The notes: generated from the sequence alone by a model not told the origin. A stretch of 64,000 bases of DNA from Janthinobacterium sp. 1_2014MBL_MicDiv (GCF_001865675.1 NZ_CP011319.1:5270001-5334000); one strand, 5' to 3'. Positions 8,111-17,302 are shown, numbered from the stretch's first letter. Numbers and translations are program-made.

Positions 8111-8860
8111 ATGCGGAACGCCGCCAGGTCCAGCCTTGATGCCGCATGGCAGGCGCTCAAGCTGCGGCTGGGCGCCTGCCTGCTGCCGGCGCAGTGCGCG
8201 CTGTGCGGCATGGGCTGCGCGGAAGTGCTGTGCCCGCCCTGCCGCGCGCAGTACCTGGGACAGCTGCGGCCGCGCTGCCGCCTATGCGCCAATCCGCTCG
8301 ATGACGCGGCAAAGCTGTGCGGACGCTGCCTGCGCCAGCGGCCCGCGTATGACGCCACGATCACGGCGTTTGATTATGCGGCGCCCGTCGACCAGTTGCT
8401 GCTGCAGCTGAAATTCGGTGCGCGCCTGGCGCTGGCGCCCCTGCTTGCGCAATTGCTATATGTAGCCATACAGCAACAGTCTGACTGGGAGCGGCCGCAA
8501 CTGCTGTGTCCCGTGCCGCTCGGCCCTGCCCGCCTGGCCGAGCGGGGTTTCAACCAGGCGCTGGAAATCGCCCGTCCGCTGGCGCGCCTGCTGCAGCTGC
8601 CCTTGCAGCCTCGGCTGGCGCTGCGGCTGCGCGAAACACGGGCGCAAAGCGGCGTCGCGCCGCAGGAACGGCAAGCCAACCTGGCCCATGCGTTTGCCAT
8701 CGCGCCGGACTATGTGGCGCTATTGCAAGGATGCCATGTCGGCATCGTCGACGACGTCATGAGCAGCGGCCATACCGTCAACGCGCTGGCGGCCGCCTGC
8801 AAGGGCGCAGGGGCAGGAAAAGTCAGCATCCTGGCCGTGGCGCGCACGCCGCCGCGCTGA
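8111..8860 (+). CDS. ComF family protein (phosphoribosyltransferase fold)
   Basis: A 249-residue ComF-type protein. The N-terminus has paired cysteines typical of a zinc finger (CALCGMGC, CPPC, CRLC, CGRC). The C-terminal half is a type I phosphoribosyltransferase domain with the PRPP loop VGIVDDVMSSGHTV. FNQALEIARPLARLL and RAQSGVAPQERQANL are family motifs. ComF homologues take part in DNA uptake and recombination of transforming DNA; the enzymatic substrate is not established. It is followed 50 bases later by trmL on the same strand. Confidence 0.88.
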   Translation: MRNAARSSLDAAWQALKLRLGACLLPAQCALCGMGCAEVLCPPCRAQYLGQLRPRCRLCANPLDDAAKLCGRCLRQRPAYDATITAFDYAAPVDQLLLQLKFGARLALAPLLAQLLYVAIQQQSDWERPQLLCPVPLGPARLAERGFNQALEIARPLARLLQLPLQPRLALRLRETRAQSGVAPQERQANLAHAFAIAPDYVALLQGCHVGIVDDVMSSGHTVNALAAACKGAGAGKVSILAVARTPPR

Positions 8861-8910
8861 AGCCGCTGAAGCACCGATTGGATAGTAGATAGGTTAACAA
8901 GGAGAGTATT

Positions 8911-9381
8911 TTGTTTCACGTCGTTTTGGTAGAACCTGAAATCCCGCCCAATACGGGCAACGTCATCCGTTTGTGCGCGAACACGGGCGCGCAGCTGCAC
9001 CTGGTCGAGCCGCTGGGCTTTCCCCTCAACGATTCCAAGATGAAGCGCGCCGGCCTCGATTACCACGACTACGCCAGCATGAAGGTGCACAAGAACTGGG
9101 CAGCGTTCCTGGCCGACACCCAGCCCGACCCGGCCCGCATGTTCGCCATGACGACGCGCGGCTCGCGCCCGTTCGGCGAGGTGGCCTTTTTACCTGGCGA
9201 CGTGTTTGTGTTCGGTTCGGAGACGAAAGGCCTGGATCCAGCCCTGCGCGACGGCTTCCCGGCGGAGCAGCGCATCCGCCTGCCCATGCGCCCCGACAAC
9301 CGCAGCCTGAACCTGTCGAATACGGTGGCCGTCGTCGTCTATGAAGCGTGGCGCCAGCATGGCTACGCCGGCGGCGCGTAG
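8911..9381 (+). CDS. trmL: tRNA (cytidine/uridine-34 2'-O)-methyltransferase TrmL
   Basis: A 156-residue SPOUT methyltransferase that methylates the ribose at the wobble base of leucine tRNAs. Visible are the start FHVVLVEPEIPPNTGNVIRLCAN and the trefoil-knot motifs FVFGSETKGL and IRLPMRPDNRSLNLSNTVAVVVYEAWRQ, with length typical of TrmL/CspR. The start is TTG at 8911, supported by AAGGAGAG about 5 bases upstream. Its TAG stop lies inside the left arm of the palindromic repeat that follows. Confidence 0.92.
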   Translation: MFHVVLVEPEIPPNTGNVIRLCANTGAQLHLVEPLGFPLNDSKMKRAGLDYHDYASMKVHKNWAAFLADTQPDPARMFAMTTRGSRPFGEVAFLPGDVFVFGSETKGLDPALRDGFPAEQRIRLPMRPDNRSLNLSNTVAVVVYEAWRQHGYAGGA

Positions 9382-9480
9382 GTCGGATTAGGCCCAAGAG
9401 GCCGGAATCCGACAACATTGTTGGCGTTAGTGGTGTTGTCGGCTTACGCGGGGCCTGACCCCGCTCATCCGACCTACGCG
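9376..9480. repeat. Nested palindromic intergenic repeat (REP-like)
   Basis: A perfect 13-base inverted repeat has arms GCGTAGGTCGGAT (9376-9388) and ATCCGACCTACGC (9467-9479). It encloses an inner 8-base pair, CCGACAAC with GTTGTCGG. It lies between convergent trmL and the lipoprotein gene and supplies the trmL stop codon. It has no T tract, so it resembles a REP/BIME-type element rather than a simple terminator. Confidence 0.6.
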
Positions 9481-9494
9481 TTTGCATACGGCAA

Positions 9495-10253
9495 TCAGCG
9501 CAGCGCCAGCTGCGCGTCAATGCCCGTATCCGCATCCAGCATCACCAGTTGCGTGCGCAAGTCGCGCGTGGCGGCCAGCTTGCCGTTGACATACAGGTTG
9601 GTCTTGACGCCATATACGCCTTGCGACACGCCCGCAGGCAAGGTCAGCTCGAACGAGTTCTCGAAGCGCCCGCCCGATTTATTGTTGCTGGCCAGCGCTT
9701 TCGAACCGGACTTGAACGGCTGGCCCTGCGGATCGAGCACCACCAGCTCTTCGCGCACGTCGTTGACGCTTTGCGCGCTGCCATTGACCAGCTCCACCAC
9801 GGACGTGACCTTGAACGGCTGGCCGCGCTTGACGGTGGACGCGCTCAGCTGCGGCGTGTACGACACCACTTGCGGTTCGCGCGGCAAGGCGCCGCGCGCG
9901 CGGATGTAGTCGCGGTCGGCCTGCGCCGCCGTCTTGGTCTGGCGCGAATTGACATTGATCGCCAGGCAACCGGCCGCCGCCAGGCCGCCGCCGATGGCCG
10001 CGCCCTTCAGCGCGCCATTCTTGCCGCTGACCAGCGCTCCCAGCAAGGCTCCCACGGCCGCGCCGGCCGCTGCCGTCGCGCCCACGCTGCACGGATCGTC
10101 GTCCGTCGCGCCCGCCTGCGGCGCCTGCCCGCCTTGCGGATAGGTATTGTCCTGGCGCACGCCATTCGGATTCATCGGCGCCGTGGCGCAGCCGGCCAGC
10201 ATGGCCGTGATGGTCAGCGCGGCTGCCGCGCGCAGGGTGGTCTGGTTGAACAT
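9495..10253 (-). CDS. Glycine-zipper lipoprotein of the tubulin-like operon
   Basis: A 252-residue predicted lipoprotein. The signal peptide ends in the lipobox LAGC (about residues 18-21). A glycine/alanine-rich zipper segment follows (GAAVGALLGALVSG, KGAAIGGGLAAAG, about residues 60-95), and then a beta-rich C-terminal domain with no recognised family. A GGAG lies about 7 bases before the ATG at 10253. The gene is 13 bases downstream of the zinc-ribbon gene, so it ends the six-gene operon. Lipidation and the zipper point to the outer membrane or periplasm; function unknown. Confidence 0.75.
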   Translation of the reverse strand: MFNQTTLRAAAALTITAMLAGCATAPMNPNGVRQDNTYPQGGQAPQAGATDDDPCSVGATAAAGAAVGALLGALVSGKNGALKGAAIGGGLAAAGCLAINVNSRQTKTAAQADRDYIRARGALPREPQVVSYTPQLSASTVKRGQPFKVTSVVELVNGSAQSVNDVREELVVLDPQGQPFKSGSKALASNNKSGGRFENSFELTLPAGVSQGVYGVKTNLYVNGKLAATRDLRTQLVMLDADTGIDAQLALR

Positions 10254-10266
10254 GCTCGCTCCAAGT

Positions 10267-11544
10267 CTATTTGATCGTTGTTTCCGTCTGCAGCACCTGG
10301 CGTTCGCGCTCGCGGATGCGGCGCGACAGGCTGTCGATGCGCGCATTGGCGGGATCGATGCGGCGCGCGCTGTCCAGGTAAGTCTTGGCCGCATCGAACT
10401 TGCCTTCCGCCAGCGAACGCTCGGCGTCGCGCAGGAACGATAGCGCCATCTCGTTGCGCATGGCGGCGCCATTGTCGGCCGGCGCCGCCTCCGCCACGGC
10501 TGCTCGTTCGACCGCGCGCGCAGGCACGGGTTCCCGCGGCGCGACACGAGCGGGGGCCGGGACGGGAGCCGTCTCCAGCACCGCCGGCGTTGACACCGGC
10601 GCCTCGGATGGCGTCGCCGCAGCCGCGGCAGCCGCTGTCGCAGCGGACAGGGCTTGCAAGTCCCCCTTCAGCTGGGGCAATTCCGGCGCCTCGCGGTCGA
10701 TCGCTTCCAGCCTGCCGATGCCGTTTTGCGCGGCCACCGCATCCTTGCCGTCGAGCGCCTGGCGCACGCCTACCTGCACCGACGCGGCCGCCGCCTGCTG
10801 GCGCGCCAGCTGCTTGCGCAGCTGGTCCACCGTGGATGCGCCCGCGCAATCGGCATCGAGCGCGGCGACGCCCTTGGCGGCGCTTTGCAATTGATGACCG
10901 TCAATATGGCGTTCGATGGCGCGCACGCTGCGCTGGCAGCCGCCCGAGGCGGCGCCAGCCTTGCTGATCGCCGCCTGCAAATCGTCCGCCTTGGCGCTGG
11001 ACTTGCCCGTGCAAACGTTTTTCGCCGTCGCCAGCTTTTGCCGCGCGCCGTCGAGGCTGCCATTCGCCACCAGTTTCAGGCCGCTGTCGATGGCGTCGTT
11101 GCAGGCCGATGCGTTCTTGCCGCCCGGCTTGCCATTCATGTAGGCGATGACGGCCGCCAGCACGGCGAGGCCGGCTATCCACTTGAGCCACGCGCGCGAT
11201 GGCGGTGGCGGCGGTGGCGACGCAGGCGGTACCGGTGGTGTCGGCGCTGTCGGCGCCTTTGGCTTAGGCGGTGGCGCGGCCGGCGCCGGTGCCGGCGGAG
11301 CTTCCTTCGACCGCTCCGCTTTCGGCACCGATACCGGCACGGGTGGCGGCTTCGGCGCAGGCGCGGCCACCGCAGGCGGTTTCACCGGTGCCGGCGGCGT
11401 CACTGGCAGCGGTGGCGGCTTGTGGTCGACGGCGGCCGGCAACGGCGCCGACGGCTGCGCGGCGCCAGCCAGCGCCTGCCCGCAGTACGGACAATGGCTG
11501 ACAGCGCTGAACAGGCCGCCCTTACATTTGATGCAGATATCCAA
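10267..11544 (-). CDS. Zinc-ribbon, proline-rich single-pass membrane protein
   Basis: A 425-residue protein with a clear layout. An N-terminal zinc ribbon (C4-x2-C7 and C18-x2-C21) is followed by a long Pro/Ala-rich linker (about residues 31-116, ending in a run of prolines), one membrane helix (about 119-137) and a C-terminal region. That region is alanine-rich and helical, with repeated cysteines and a TPR-like tail (SFLRDAERSLAEGKFDAAKTYLD, RRIDPANARIDSL). The topology is probably cytoplasmic ribbon and linker with a periplasmic helical domain. It sits 33 bases after the tubulin-like gene, whose C-terminus carries a GYF-type domain; such domains often bind proline-rich stretches. Molecular function unknown. 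Confidence 0.72.
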   Translation of the reverse strand: MDICIKCKGGLFSAVSHCPYCGQALAGAAQPSAPLPAAVDHKPPPLPVTPPAPVKPPAVAAPAPKPPPVPVSVPKAERSKEAPPAPAPAAPPPKPKAPTAPTPPVPPASPPPPPPSRAWLKWIAGLAVLAAVIAYMNGKPGGKNASACNDAIDSGLKLVANGSLDGARQKLATAKNVCTGKSSAKADDLQAAISKAGAASGGCQRSVRAIERHIDGHQLQSAAKGVAALDADCAGASTVDQLRKQLARQQAAAASVQVGVRQALDGKDAVAAQNGIGRLEAIDREAPELPQLKGDLQALSAATAAAAAAATPSEAPVSTPAVLETAPVPAPARVAPREPVPARAVERAAVAEAAPADNGAAMRNEMALSFLRDAERSLAEGKFDAAKTYLDSARRIDPANARIDSLSRRIRERERQVLQTETTIK

Positions 11545-11577
11545 AACTAATCCTTCATTGCAACGTCATTCCAGCGT

Positions 11578-14500
11578 TCAGCCCAATGGCGGCGGCATCA
11601 GCGGTGGCGGCGCGCTGTGAAACAGGGGAGCCAGCTCGGCGAACTGGGCCAGGTCGACCCAGGCCGGCAAGCCGGCGCGCCACACCTTGGCCGTGGCCGG
11701 CTGCACTTGCCCGCCCTGCACGTATTGCACGATCTGCTGGGCCGTGAACGGTCCCTGCTGCTGGCCATTGATCCCCAGGAAATACTGATGCTCGACCAGG
11801 GGCGGCGGCATGCCGCCCAGCGGCGGGGGCGCCATGCCGAAGGCGGGGGCCGCCGCGCCAAACGGCGCCGCTGCGGCTGCCGCGCTGCCGGCCGGACGCA
11901 GCAATTGCTCCAGGCGCCCCGCTTCCAGCATTTCCGCCTTGATCGCGTACTTCAGGCGCGGCTGGCCATCGTCTTCCGGCTCGCGCACTTCCCAGTCATA
12001 GGCGTCGCTGTCGGAGTCGCCGATGACGGTCGCCCACTCCTTCAGGCGGCCCAGCAGGGTCGTCACGGTACGGTCCAGCTCATCGCTGGCCATGCCCTTG
12101 CGGCGCGCCGACTCGCGCAGGCGCGCGCCCACCTCGGCGGAAATAGCGCTGCCAAAGCCGATATACGGCAGCTGCGAGCCATCGGCTTGCGCCACCAGCT
12201 TGGGCGCATACACGCCCCGCTCGTAGTATTTTGCCAGCGCCGCCATGGCCGCCGTCTGCACTGCATCAAGCGCAGCGAGTTTTTCTTCGATGCGCAACGC
12301 GATATTTTTCTCGTACGAGGCGGGCATGCCGTTCTGGCGGATGGCGCGCTCGTTGCCGATGCGGCGCAAGTCGCCCGGTTCGACGGCAAACTGGTACTGG
12401 CCCGGCGGCACGACCCGGCCCGTGTGGCGCGTCAGCACGCCCAGCATGATCGCCTGCAGGAATTCGCCGAAGTCTTCGGCCAGGCGCTTCATCTCGTCCG
12501 TATTGGGTGCGATCGGATGCGTGAATTGCGTCGGATCGATATGCGTGTGCGTCGGCGCCTTGTCGTTGTCGCCTTCCTTGCGGTAGCTGGTGCGCCAGCC
12601 TTCCAGGCCGCGCAGCACCGTCATCGGCACGCCGGCCAGCTCGCAATAGCAGACGGCGCGTCCGCGCAAGCCCGTCTCGACGATTTCCAGCTGGCTCACC
12701 GTGATGCCCACCTGGGTCGGCACGCACGATTCGAGTTCGGCGCCGAATTTCGCCTTGAAGGCGGCCGCGTTGGCCACGCCGATCACGCACTTGAACTGGT
12801 CCGACACCACCGTGAAGTCGCCCGCCATGTTGGCGTCGATCCACGGCATGGAGCAGGCCAGCAGCTTGCGGAAGCGGTCCAGGCGTTCGGACACATCCAT
12901 CTGCTCGAGCGCCTCGAACAGCGGGTCCGGCACGCTGGTGGCGCCTTCGGCCAGGCCCGTGCTGGCAATCATGTTTTCAGCCATGCGCGTGACTTTGGCC
13001 AGGATCAAGGCGCGCTGCGCCGGTTCGCCCAGCATGGGGAACAGCGCTTTCGAGCCGCCCATGTCCTTGAACGCTTCATCGGCCCACTGGCGCAAGGTGG
13101 ACGCCGATGGCAACGCCACGTCTTTTTCCGTGACGGGAATGACGATCAGGGTCGCGTGTTCCTTGTCCAGGTCCTTGCGCAGGATGGTATTGGCCGTCTT
13201 CAGTTCGGCCAGCATGGCCAGCACGCCTTCGCGGCCCGCCTGCAGCTCGCCCACCAGGCCATTCCATTGCGCGCGGCCCTGTCCATCGACGCCGATGCGG
13301 TTGCCCAGCCAGCGCGACAGTTCGCCCAGCAGGATGACGGCTTCGTCGGCCGCCTTGGCGCGCAGGTGGAATTTCAGCGCATTCGCCATTTCCGTGCGCA
13401 GATGGTCCATCACCACGCCCGCCTGCTTCTCGCTGTTGCTGAGGAAGCCGAAGGTGCTGCGCGTCTGCTCGAGGTTGTTCAACAGGCGCTCGTATTCGCG
13501 CGAACGCACGGCTTCCTTGATCTCGCGGTAGCGCTCGGCATTCGCGCCGATCTGCGCCGTCAAGCCGCTGCCGGGCGCCTCGATGCGGTCCTTGATCTGT
13601 TCCACCAGCGACAGCACGTATTCGAGGCCGCCGAATTCCTTGTTGTCCAGGTAGCCATACAGCTGGTCGCGCACGACTTTCTTGATATCGTCGAGCACTT
13701 CGCGGCGGCGCTTGCTGATGCGGTCTTCCGTCGTGTCGGCCGTGGAATCCTGGTCGCGCACGGCGTCGCGCTCCAGGTGCTTCATGGCGTCGCGCACCTG
13801 GGCCGGCCATTCGCTGCGCTCAAAACCCGTGCGGATATCGTTGATGCGCGTATTGACCCGGTTTTCCACGCCGGCCAGCAGGTGGCCGTGGCGGTCTTCC
13901 AGCAATTCCTCGACGGCACGGTAATCGATGAAGTCGCCGCTGGAGCGCTTCAGTTCGATGCTCTTGTCGGAAAACTCGGGGAAATCGCTGAACGGCGTAC
14001 CCTTCAGGAACATATTCGCCGCCAGGAAATTGTCGCGCTGCGCATCCGTGGCGCGGTTGGCGCCGGCATCCGTGCCGCCCACGCCAAAGAAGGCTTGCAG
14101 CATGGCGCCGGCCCAGCGGTGGGCCCGCTCGTCGCGCGCCGCTTCCTGGCGCGTATCGAGCACGGCCATGCCGAACGAGGAAAAGCGCTTCGAGAAATAC
14201 AGGCGCATGTCGCCGAAGCGGTCTTGCGGCACGGGCGCGTTGTACAGGGAATTCTTGTGCTGCGCCTGGTTGACGGCGATCGAGCGCTTGGCGCGCGCGA
14301 AGTCGGCCGAGGCGAAATCCTCGAACAGCGAATCGGCCACCATGTGGTAGACGTCGCTGACATCCTTGGTGTGCTGCTGCGCCAGGTTGCCCGAATCGAT
14401 CAGGTAAACCTCGCTGTACGGCTCGCGCGACAGTTCCGGGCGGTCGTACGCATCCCAGCGGCCCACGTAGCCCTTGTTGCCCATCATCGCCGATTCCAGT

Positions 14501-15297
14501 TCCATCAGCGCCGCATAGCCATTGGCCTCGACGCGGTCCTTGTTGGCCTTGGTGTAGCCGGTCGGCAAGAACAGCATCAGTTCGACGTCGGCCGCGCCCA
14601 CTTCGCTGCGCGCCAGCCAGCGCGCCAGCAAGCCCATGTCGAGGAAGGAACCGGAGCCCGTGCCGCCCGCTACCGAGCCGACGATGACGATGCGGAAACG
14701 GTTCGTTTCCATGCGCAAGCCCAGTTCGGCCAGCTGGCGCTCGTGCGACAGGCCCGCCTTCAGCGCCTTGAGCTTGAGGCGGATCTTGTCGCGGATCTTC
14801 GCGTACTTGTCGAAGAAGTACAGGCGCGACACGGCGCGGATCTGGCCGGCGCCGCTGCTCATGTCGAAACGCAGTTCGCGGATGCGCTGCGGCGTCAGCG
14901 GCAGCCATTCCTTGATATGCGGATATTTCTCCAAGGAATCTTCATCACGGCTGTACTTGTCCATGTCGAACGATTCGACCACCTTGTCGTCATCCGTGAA
15001 CTTCACCTGGTCGAACTGCAAGTCTTTCGCCTGCGATTCGCCGCTCTCGATCACGGCGCCATTGTCGAGGTCGAAATGGATGAATTGCGCGATGGGAAAG
15101 TCCGCCAGCCCCTCGATGCGCGTGCGGTTGCCCGCGCCGCCCCACAGGGTGTTGAGGATGCGCCGGCGCACGCGCATCAGCACCTGCATGCCCGTGCCGC
15201 CGATGCCGATGAACAGGGTCGGGCGCAGTTCGATGATCTTGTCCTGCTTGCGCTCGCTGGCGCCGCCGGTGATGGTTTGGTTCAGGTTCTCTGCCAT
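11578..15297 (-). CDS. Giant tubulin/FtsZ-like GTPase-fold protein with C-terminal GYF_2-type domain
   Basis: A 1239-residue protein. Its N-terminus matches tubulin-like (Tubulin_2 type) proteins: TLFIGIGGTGMQV (about residues 28-39) resembles the first nucleotide-binding loop, and GSVAGGTGSGSFLDMG (207-222) resembles the tubulin signature GGGTGTG loop. The middle is long and helical. A linker rich in Ala, Pro and Gly precedes a C-terminal GYF_2/DUF4339-like module (about 1169-1228: YFLGINGQQQGPFTAQQI, VWRAGLPAWVDLAQF). It is far larger than FtsZ (about 380 residues). It is the central gene of a six-gene operon with membrane and periplasmic partners. Polymerisation and GTP use are inferred from the motif only. 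Confidence 0.82.
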   Translation of the reverse strand: MAENLNQTITGGASERKQDKIIELRPTLFIGIGGTGMQVLMRVRRRILNTLWGGAGNRTRIEGLADFPIAQFIHFDLDNGAVIESGESQAKDLQFDQVKFTDDDKVVESFDMDKYSRDEDSLEKYPHIKEWLPLTPQRIRELRFDMSSGAGQIRAVSRLYFFDKYAKIRDKIRLKLKALKAGLSHERQLAELGLRMETNRFRIVIVGSVAGGTGSGSFLDMGLLARWLARSEVGAADVELMLFLPTGYTKANKDRVEANGYAALMELESAMMGNKGYVGRWDAYDRPELSREPYSEVYLIDSGNLAQQHTKDVSDVYHMVADSLFEDFASADFARAKRSIAVNQAQHKNSLYNAPVPQDRFGDMRLYFSKRFSSFGMAVLDTRQEAARDERAHRWAGAMLQAFFGVGGTDAGANRATDAQRDNFLAANMFLKGTPFSDFPEFSDKSIELKRSSGDFIDYRAVEELLEDRHGHLLAGVENRVNTRINDIRTGFERSEWPAQVRDAMKHLERDAVRDQDSTADTTEDRISKRRREVLDDIKKVVRDQLYGYLDNKEFGGLEYVLSLVEQIKDRIEAPGSGLTAQIGANAERYREIKEAVRSREYERLLNNLEQTRSTFGFLSNSEKQAGVVMDHLRTEMANALKFHLRAKAADEAVILLGELSRWLGNRIGVDGQGRAQWNGLVGELQAGREGVLAMLAELKTANTILRKDLDKEHATLIVIPVTEKDVALPSASTLRQWADEAFKDMGGSKALFPMLGEPAQRALILAKVTRMAENMIASTGLAEGATSVPDPLFEALEQMDVSERLDRFRKLLACSMPWIDANMAGDFTVVSDQFKCVIGVANAAAFKAKFGAELESCVPTQVGITVSQLEIVETGLRGRAVCYCELAGVPMTVLRGLEGWRTSYRKEGDNDKAPTHTHIDPTQFTHPIAPNTDEMKRLAEDFGEFLQAIMLGVLTRHTGRVVPPGQYQFAVEPGDLRRIGNERAIRQNGMPASYEKNIALRIEEKLAALDAVQTAAMAALAKYYERGVYAPKLVAQADGSQLPYIGFGSAISAEVGARLRESARRKGMASDELDRTVTTLLGRLKEWATVIGDSDSDAYDWEVREPEDDGQPRLKYAIKAEMLEAGRLEQLLRPAGSAAAAAAPFGAAAPAFGMAPPPLGGMPPPLVEHQYFLGINGQQQGPFTAQQIVQYVQGGQVQPATAKVWRAGLPAWVDLAQFAELAPLFHSAPPPLMPPPLG

Positions 15298-15333
15298 GGT
15301 GATTCCTTGGATAAAGCGTGTTACGGCGTTTTC

Positions 15334-15780
15334 TTAGCGGCGGCTGGAGGTAAATGTGAGCAACAGGGCAACGAGGCCCACGAGTACCAGCGGTCCCATG
15401 AACAATGGCGCGAGGAATTTATGCGCGTTCACGGCAGCCAGCACGACACCGGTCGCCAGGCTGGCCAGGAAGATGAACAGCCACCAGCCCGAGGCGTTGG
15501 CCTTGTTCGGCGGCACGCGCTTGGCCACCAGGCCATTCGCATAGGCATTCTTGGCGAAGAAAAAGGCGATGAACAGCAGCAATAGCACCACGCCGCCCAC
15601 CAGGGTGTCGCGCGACGAGGTGTCGGTGGTGCCGGCCGCATCGAACGCGGGCGCCGGCTCGGTGGTGCCGGCCGTGGCGCTGGCTGCCGCCGGCGCAGCG
15701 GTAGCGTCCGCTGCCGGCGGCGCGGAGGCCGGGGCTGGCAAGGTAAAACCTGCGTTGTCTTTTGGAGTGTCTTGAGCCAT
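15334..15780 (-). CDS. Three-helix membrane protein of the tubulin-like operon
   Basis: A 148-residue protein of no recognised family. The first 55 residues are a low-complexity Ala/Pro/Thr-rich segment. Three membrane helices follow (about residues 60-80, 98-117 and 122-142), the protein ending in TSSRR. It lies 36 bases upstream of the tubulin-like gene and 52 bases downstream of the vWA-like gene, all on the minus strand. A membrane platform or anchor for the operon is the simplest inference, not shown by the sequence itself. Confidence 0.68.
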   Translation of the reverse strand: MAQDTPKDNAGFTLPAPASAPPAADATAAPAAASATAGTTEPAPAFDAAGTTDTSSRDTLVGGVVLLLLFIAFFFAKNAYANGLVAKRVPPNKANASGWWLFIFLASLATGVVLAAVNAHKFLAPLFMGPLVLVGLVALLLTFTSSRR

Positions 15781-15832
15781 GGTATGCCTCTGGTGGATTA
15801 AAAATGTTTTTATAAGTAGTGATGGATCTGGC

Positions 15833-17302
15833 TCAAGCCACGCTCAGCGTATGGCCGTCGGCCACGCGCACGACGGCCGGCTTGCCCAGGCCACGCTTGA
15901 GCTCGCCAATGTCGCGGCCGTCATCGTCGCGGATCTGCACGCTTTTGAACGGATGCAGCAGCACTTGCCGCTGCACGCCATCGGCCAGCACCTTGTAGCG
16001 CGTGGCGCGCGTGCCCAGCAGTCCCAGCGCCAGCAAGCCCAGCACGAGCGCCAGGATGCCGCCGAGGATCACCAGCACGGGCAGCAGCGGATACTGGATG
16101 CGCACCAACAGCGGTATGGTCGCCTGCGACGCGCGCACGCTGTCGGGCGGCGTAAACATGTCCGAGATCGGGTCGCCGGGGAACAGTTCCTGCAAATCCT
16201 TGCCAAAACTGGAGGCCAGCGCCAGCCGCTGTTCCGACAGGCCCACCTGCGCCTGCATCGGCAGCATCACCTGCTTGCCCATGGCGGCGATGGCCTGGCC
16301 CGACCAGGGCGAGGGAATCTGCGCCATCGGCAGCGCAAACTGCACCTGCACGGACTGGCTGGCGCCCGGCTGCAGCTGGCGGATCCGGTCCGGCGTCACC
16401 TGCAGCGGCGCGTTCTGGCCGGCCAGGTTGGCGTGCACCCTGGCGCTGTCGATCACGTACGGGAAAAACATGTTTTGCAGGGACGCCTGCAGCACCACCT
16501 GCGGCACCAGCCTGGCCGCATCGACGTCGAGCACGATGGTGCGTCCGTCACGGCCCAGGCTGGCGTGCACATTGTCGCTGTTCTTGACGGCTTGCGGCAC
16601 GATGCGCACGGCATCCTGGTCGACCGGTTTCAGGCGCGCGGGCGGACGCGTCAGCACTTGCGACAGCCGCCCTTCGGCCAGGATGCGGTTCAGCGCATCG
16701 GACGCCGGCTGGCCATACGCGAGCGCATACACCATCAAGCCCTTGGCGCTGTACAGCTTGCCCTGCACGGGCATGCGCAGCGGAAATACCACCGTCTTGG
16801 TGATCGACGGTTCCAGGTGCAGCAGGCGGTAAAAGTCGCGGTTGCGTTCCGCCGTCTGGCTGTCGTTGTTCGGGCTGTTCTTGTTGTTGGTGAAGATCCA
16901 CACGATGCCGGAGGCGGACTGGAACGGCCCCGTGATGGTCTTCGTCACGGCTTCCTGGAAATCCGTGTCGGCCAGCGCGCCGCCATTGCCCTTGCGCGCC
17001 AGGCCCAGGCTGGCCAGCTGGCCCGCCACGCCGGCGCCGCCCTGGCCTTGGCCCAGCAGCGATGGCGACACATGCGCGCCGCTGCTCTGGCTGAAGGCCA
17101 GCGTATACACCTTGTCGGACGGACTCGTGGCCGCCTGCGCCACGGCGCCCACCAGGGCCTTCAGCTGCGAATGCTCGTCCGTATAGAACGGTTCCATCCA
17201 GCCGGAATTCTGCACCAGGAACGCCTGCTGGATGCCAGCCGCGTGCGCGGCGCCGGCCGACACGGCCAGGGCCGCAAGCACGGTCAATAAGCGCGCCTTC
17301 AT
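15833..17302 (-). CDS. Secreted, membrane-anchored vWA-like protein with degenerate MIDAS
   Basis: A 489-residue protein. It has a cleavable signal peptide (about residues 1-21, ending AHA), a large periplasmic region, one C-terminal membrane helix (about 404-430) and a 59-residue basic tail that may be cytoplasmic. The mature N-terminus reads AFLVQNSGWMEPFY. This has the shape of a von Willebrand A start (consensus DxSxS), but the metal-binding Asp is Gln31 and the second Ser is Trp35. The ATG at 17302 overlaps the stop of the upstream gene by 4 bases (ATGA), a translational coupling. The longer frame upstream lies inside the neighbouring gene and is rejected. Function unknown; vWA identity is tentative. 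Confidence 0.72.
   Translation of the reverse strand: MKARLLTVLAALAVSAGAAHAAGIQQAFLVQNSGWMEPFYTDEHSQLKALVGAVAQAATSPSDKVYTLAFSQSSGAHVSPSLLGQGQGGAGVAGQLASLGLARKGNGGALADTDFQEAVTKTITGPFQSASGIVWIFTNNKNSPNNDSQTAERNRDFYRLLHLEPSITKTVVFPLRMPVQGKLYSAKGLMVYALAYGQPASDALNRILAEGRLSQVLTRPPARLKPVDQDAVRIVPQAVKNSDNVHASLGRDGRTIVLDVDAARLVPQVVLQASLQNMFFPYVIDSARVHANLAGQNAPLQVTPDRIRQLQPGASQSVQVQFALPMAQIPSPWSGQAIAAMGKQVMLPMQAQVGLSEQRLALASSFGKDLQELFPGDPISDMFTPPDSVRASQATIPLLVRIQYPLLPVLVILGGILALVLGLLALGLLGTRATRYKVLADGVQRQVLLHPFKSVQIRDDDGRDIGELKRGLGKPAVVRVADGHTLSVA

Noticed and set aside
11617..15585. A 1322-codon open frame on the plus strand opposite the tubulin-like gene
   Set aside because: It is the mirror of a real GC-rich gene. 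Its composition is dominated by Arg, His, Gln and Ala with no domain, and the minus-strand frame has clear motifs.
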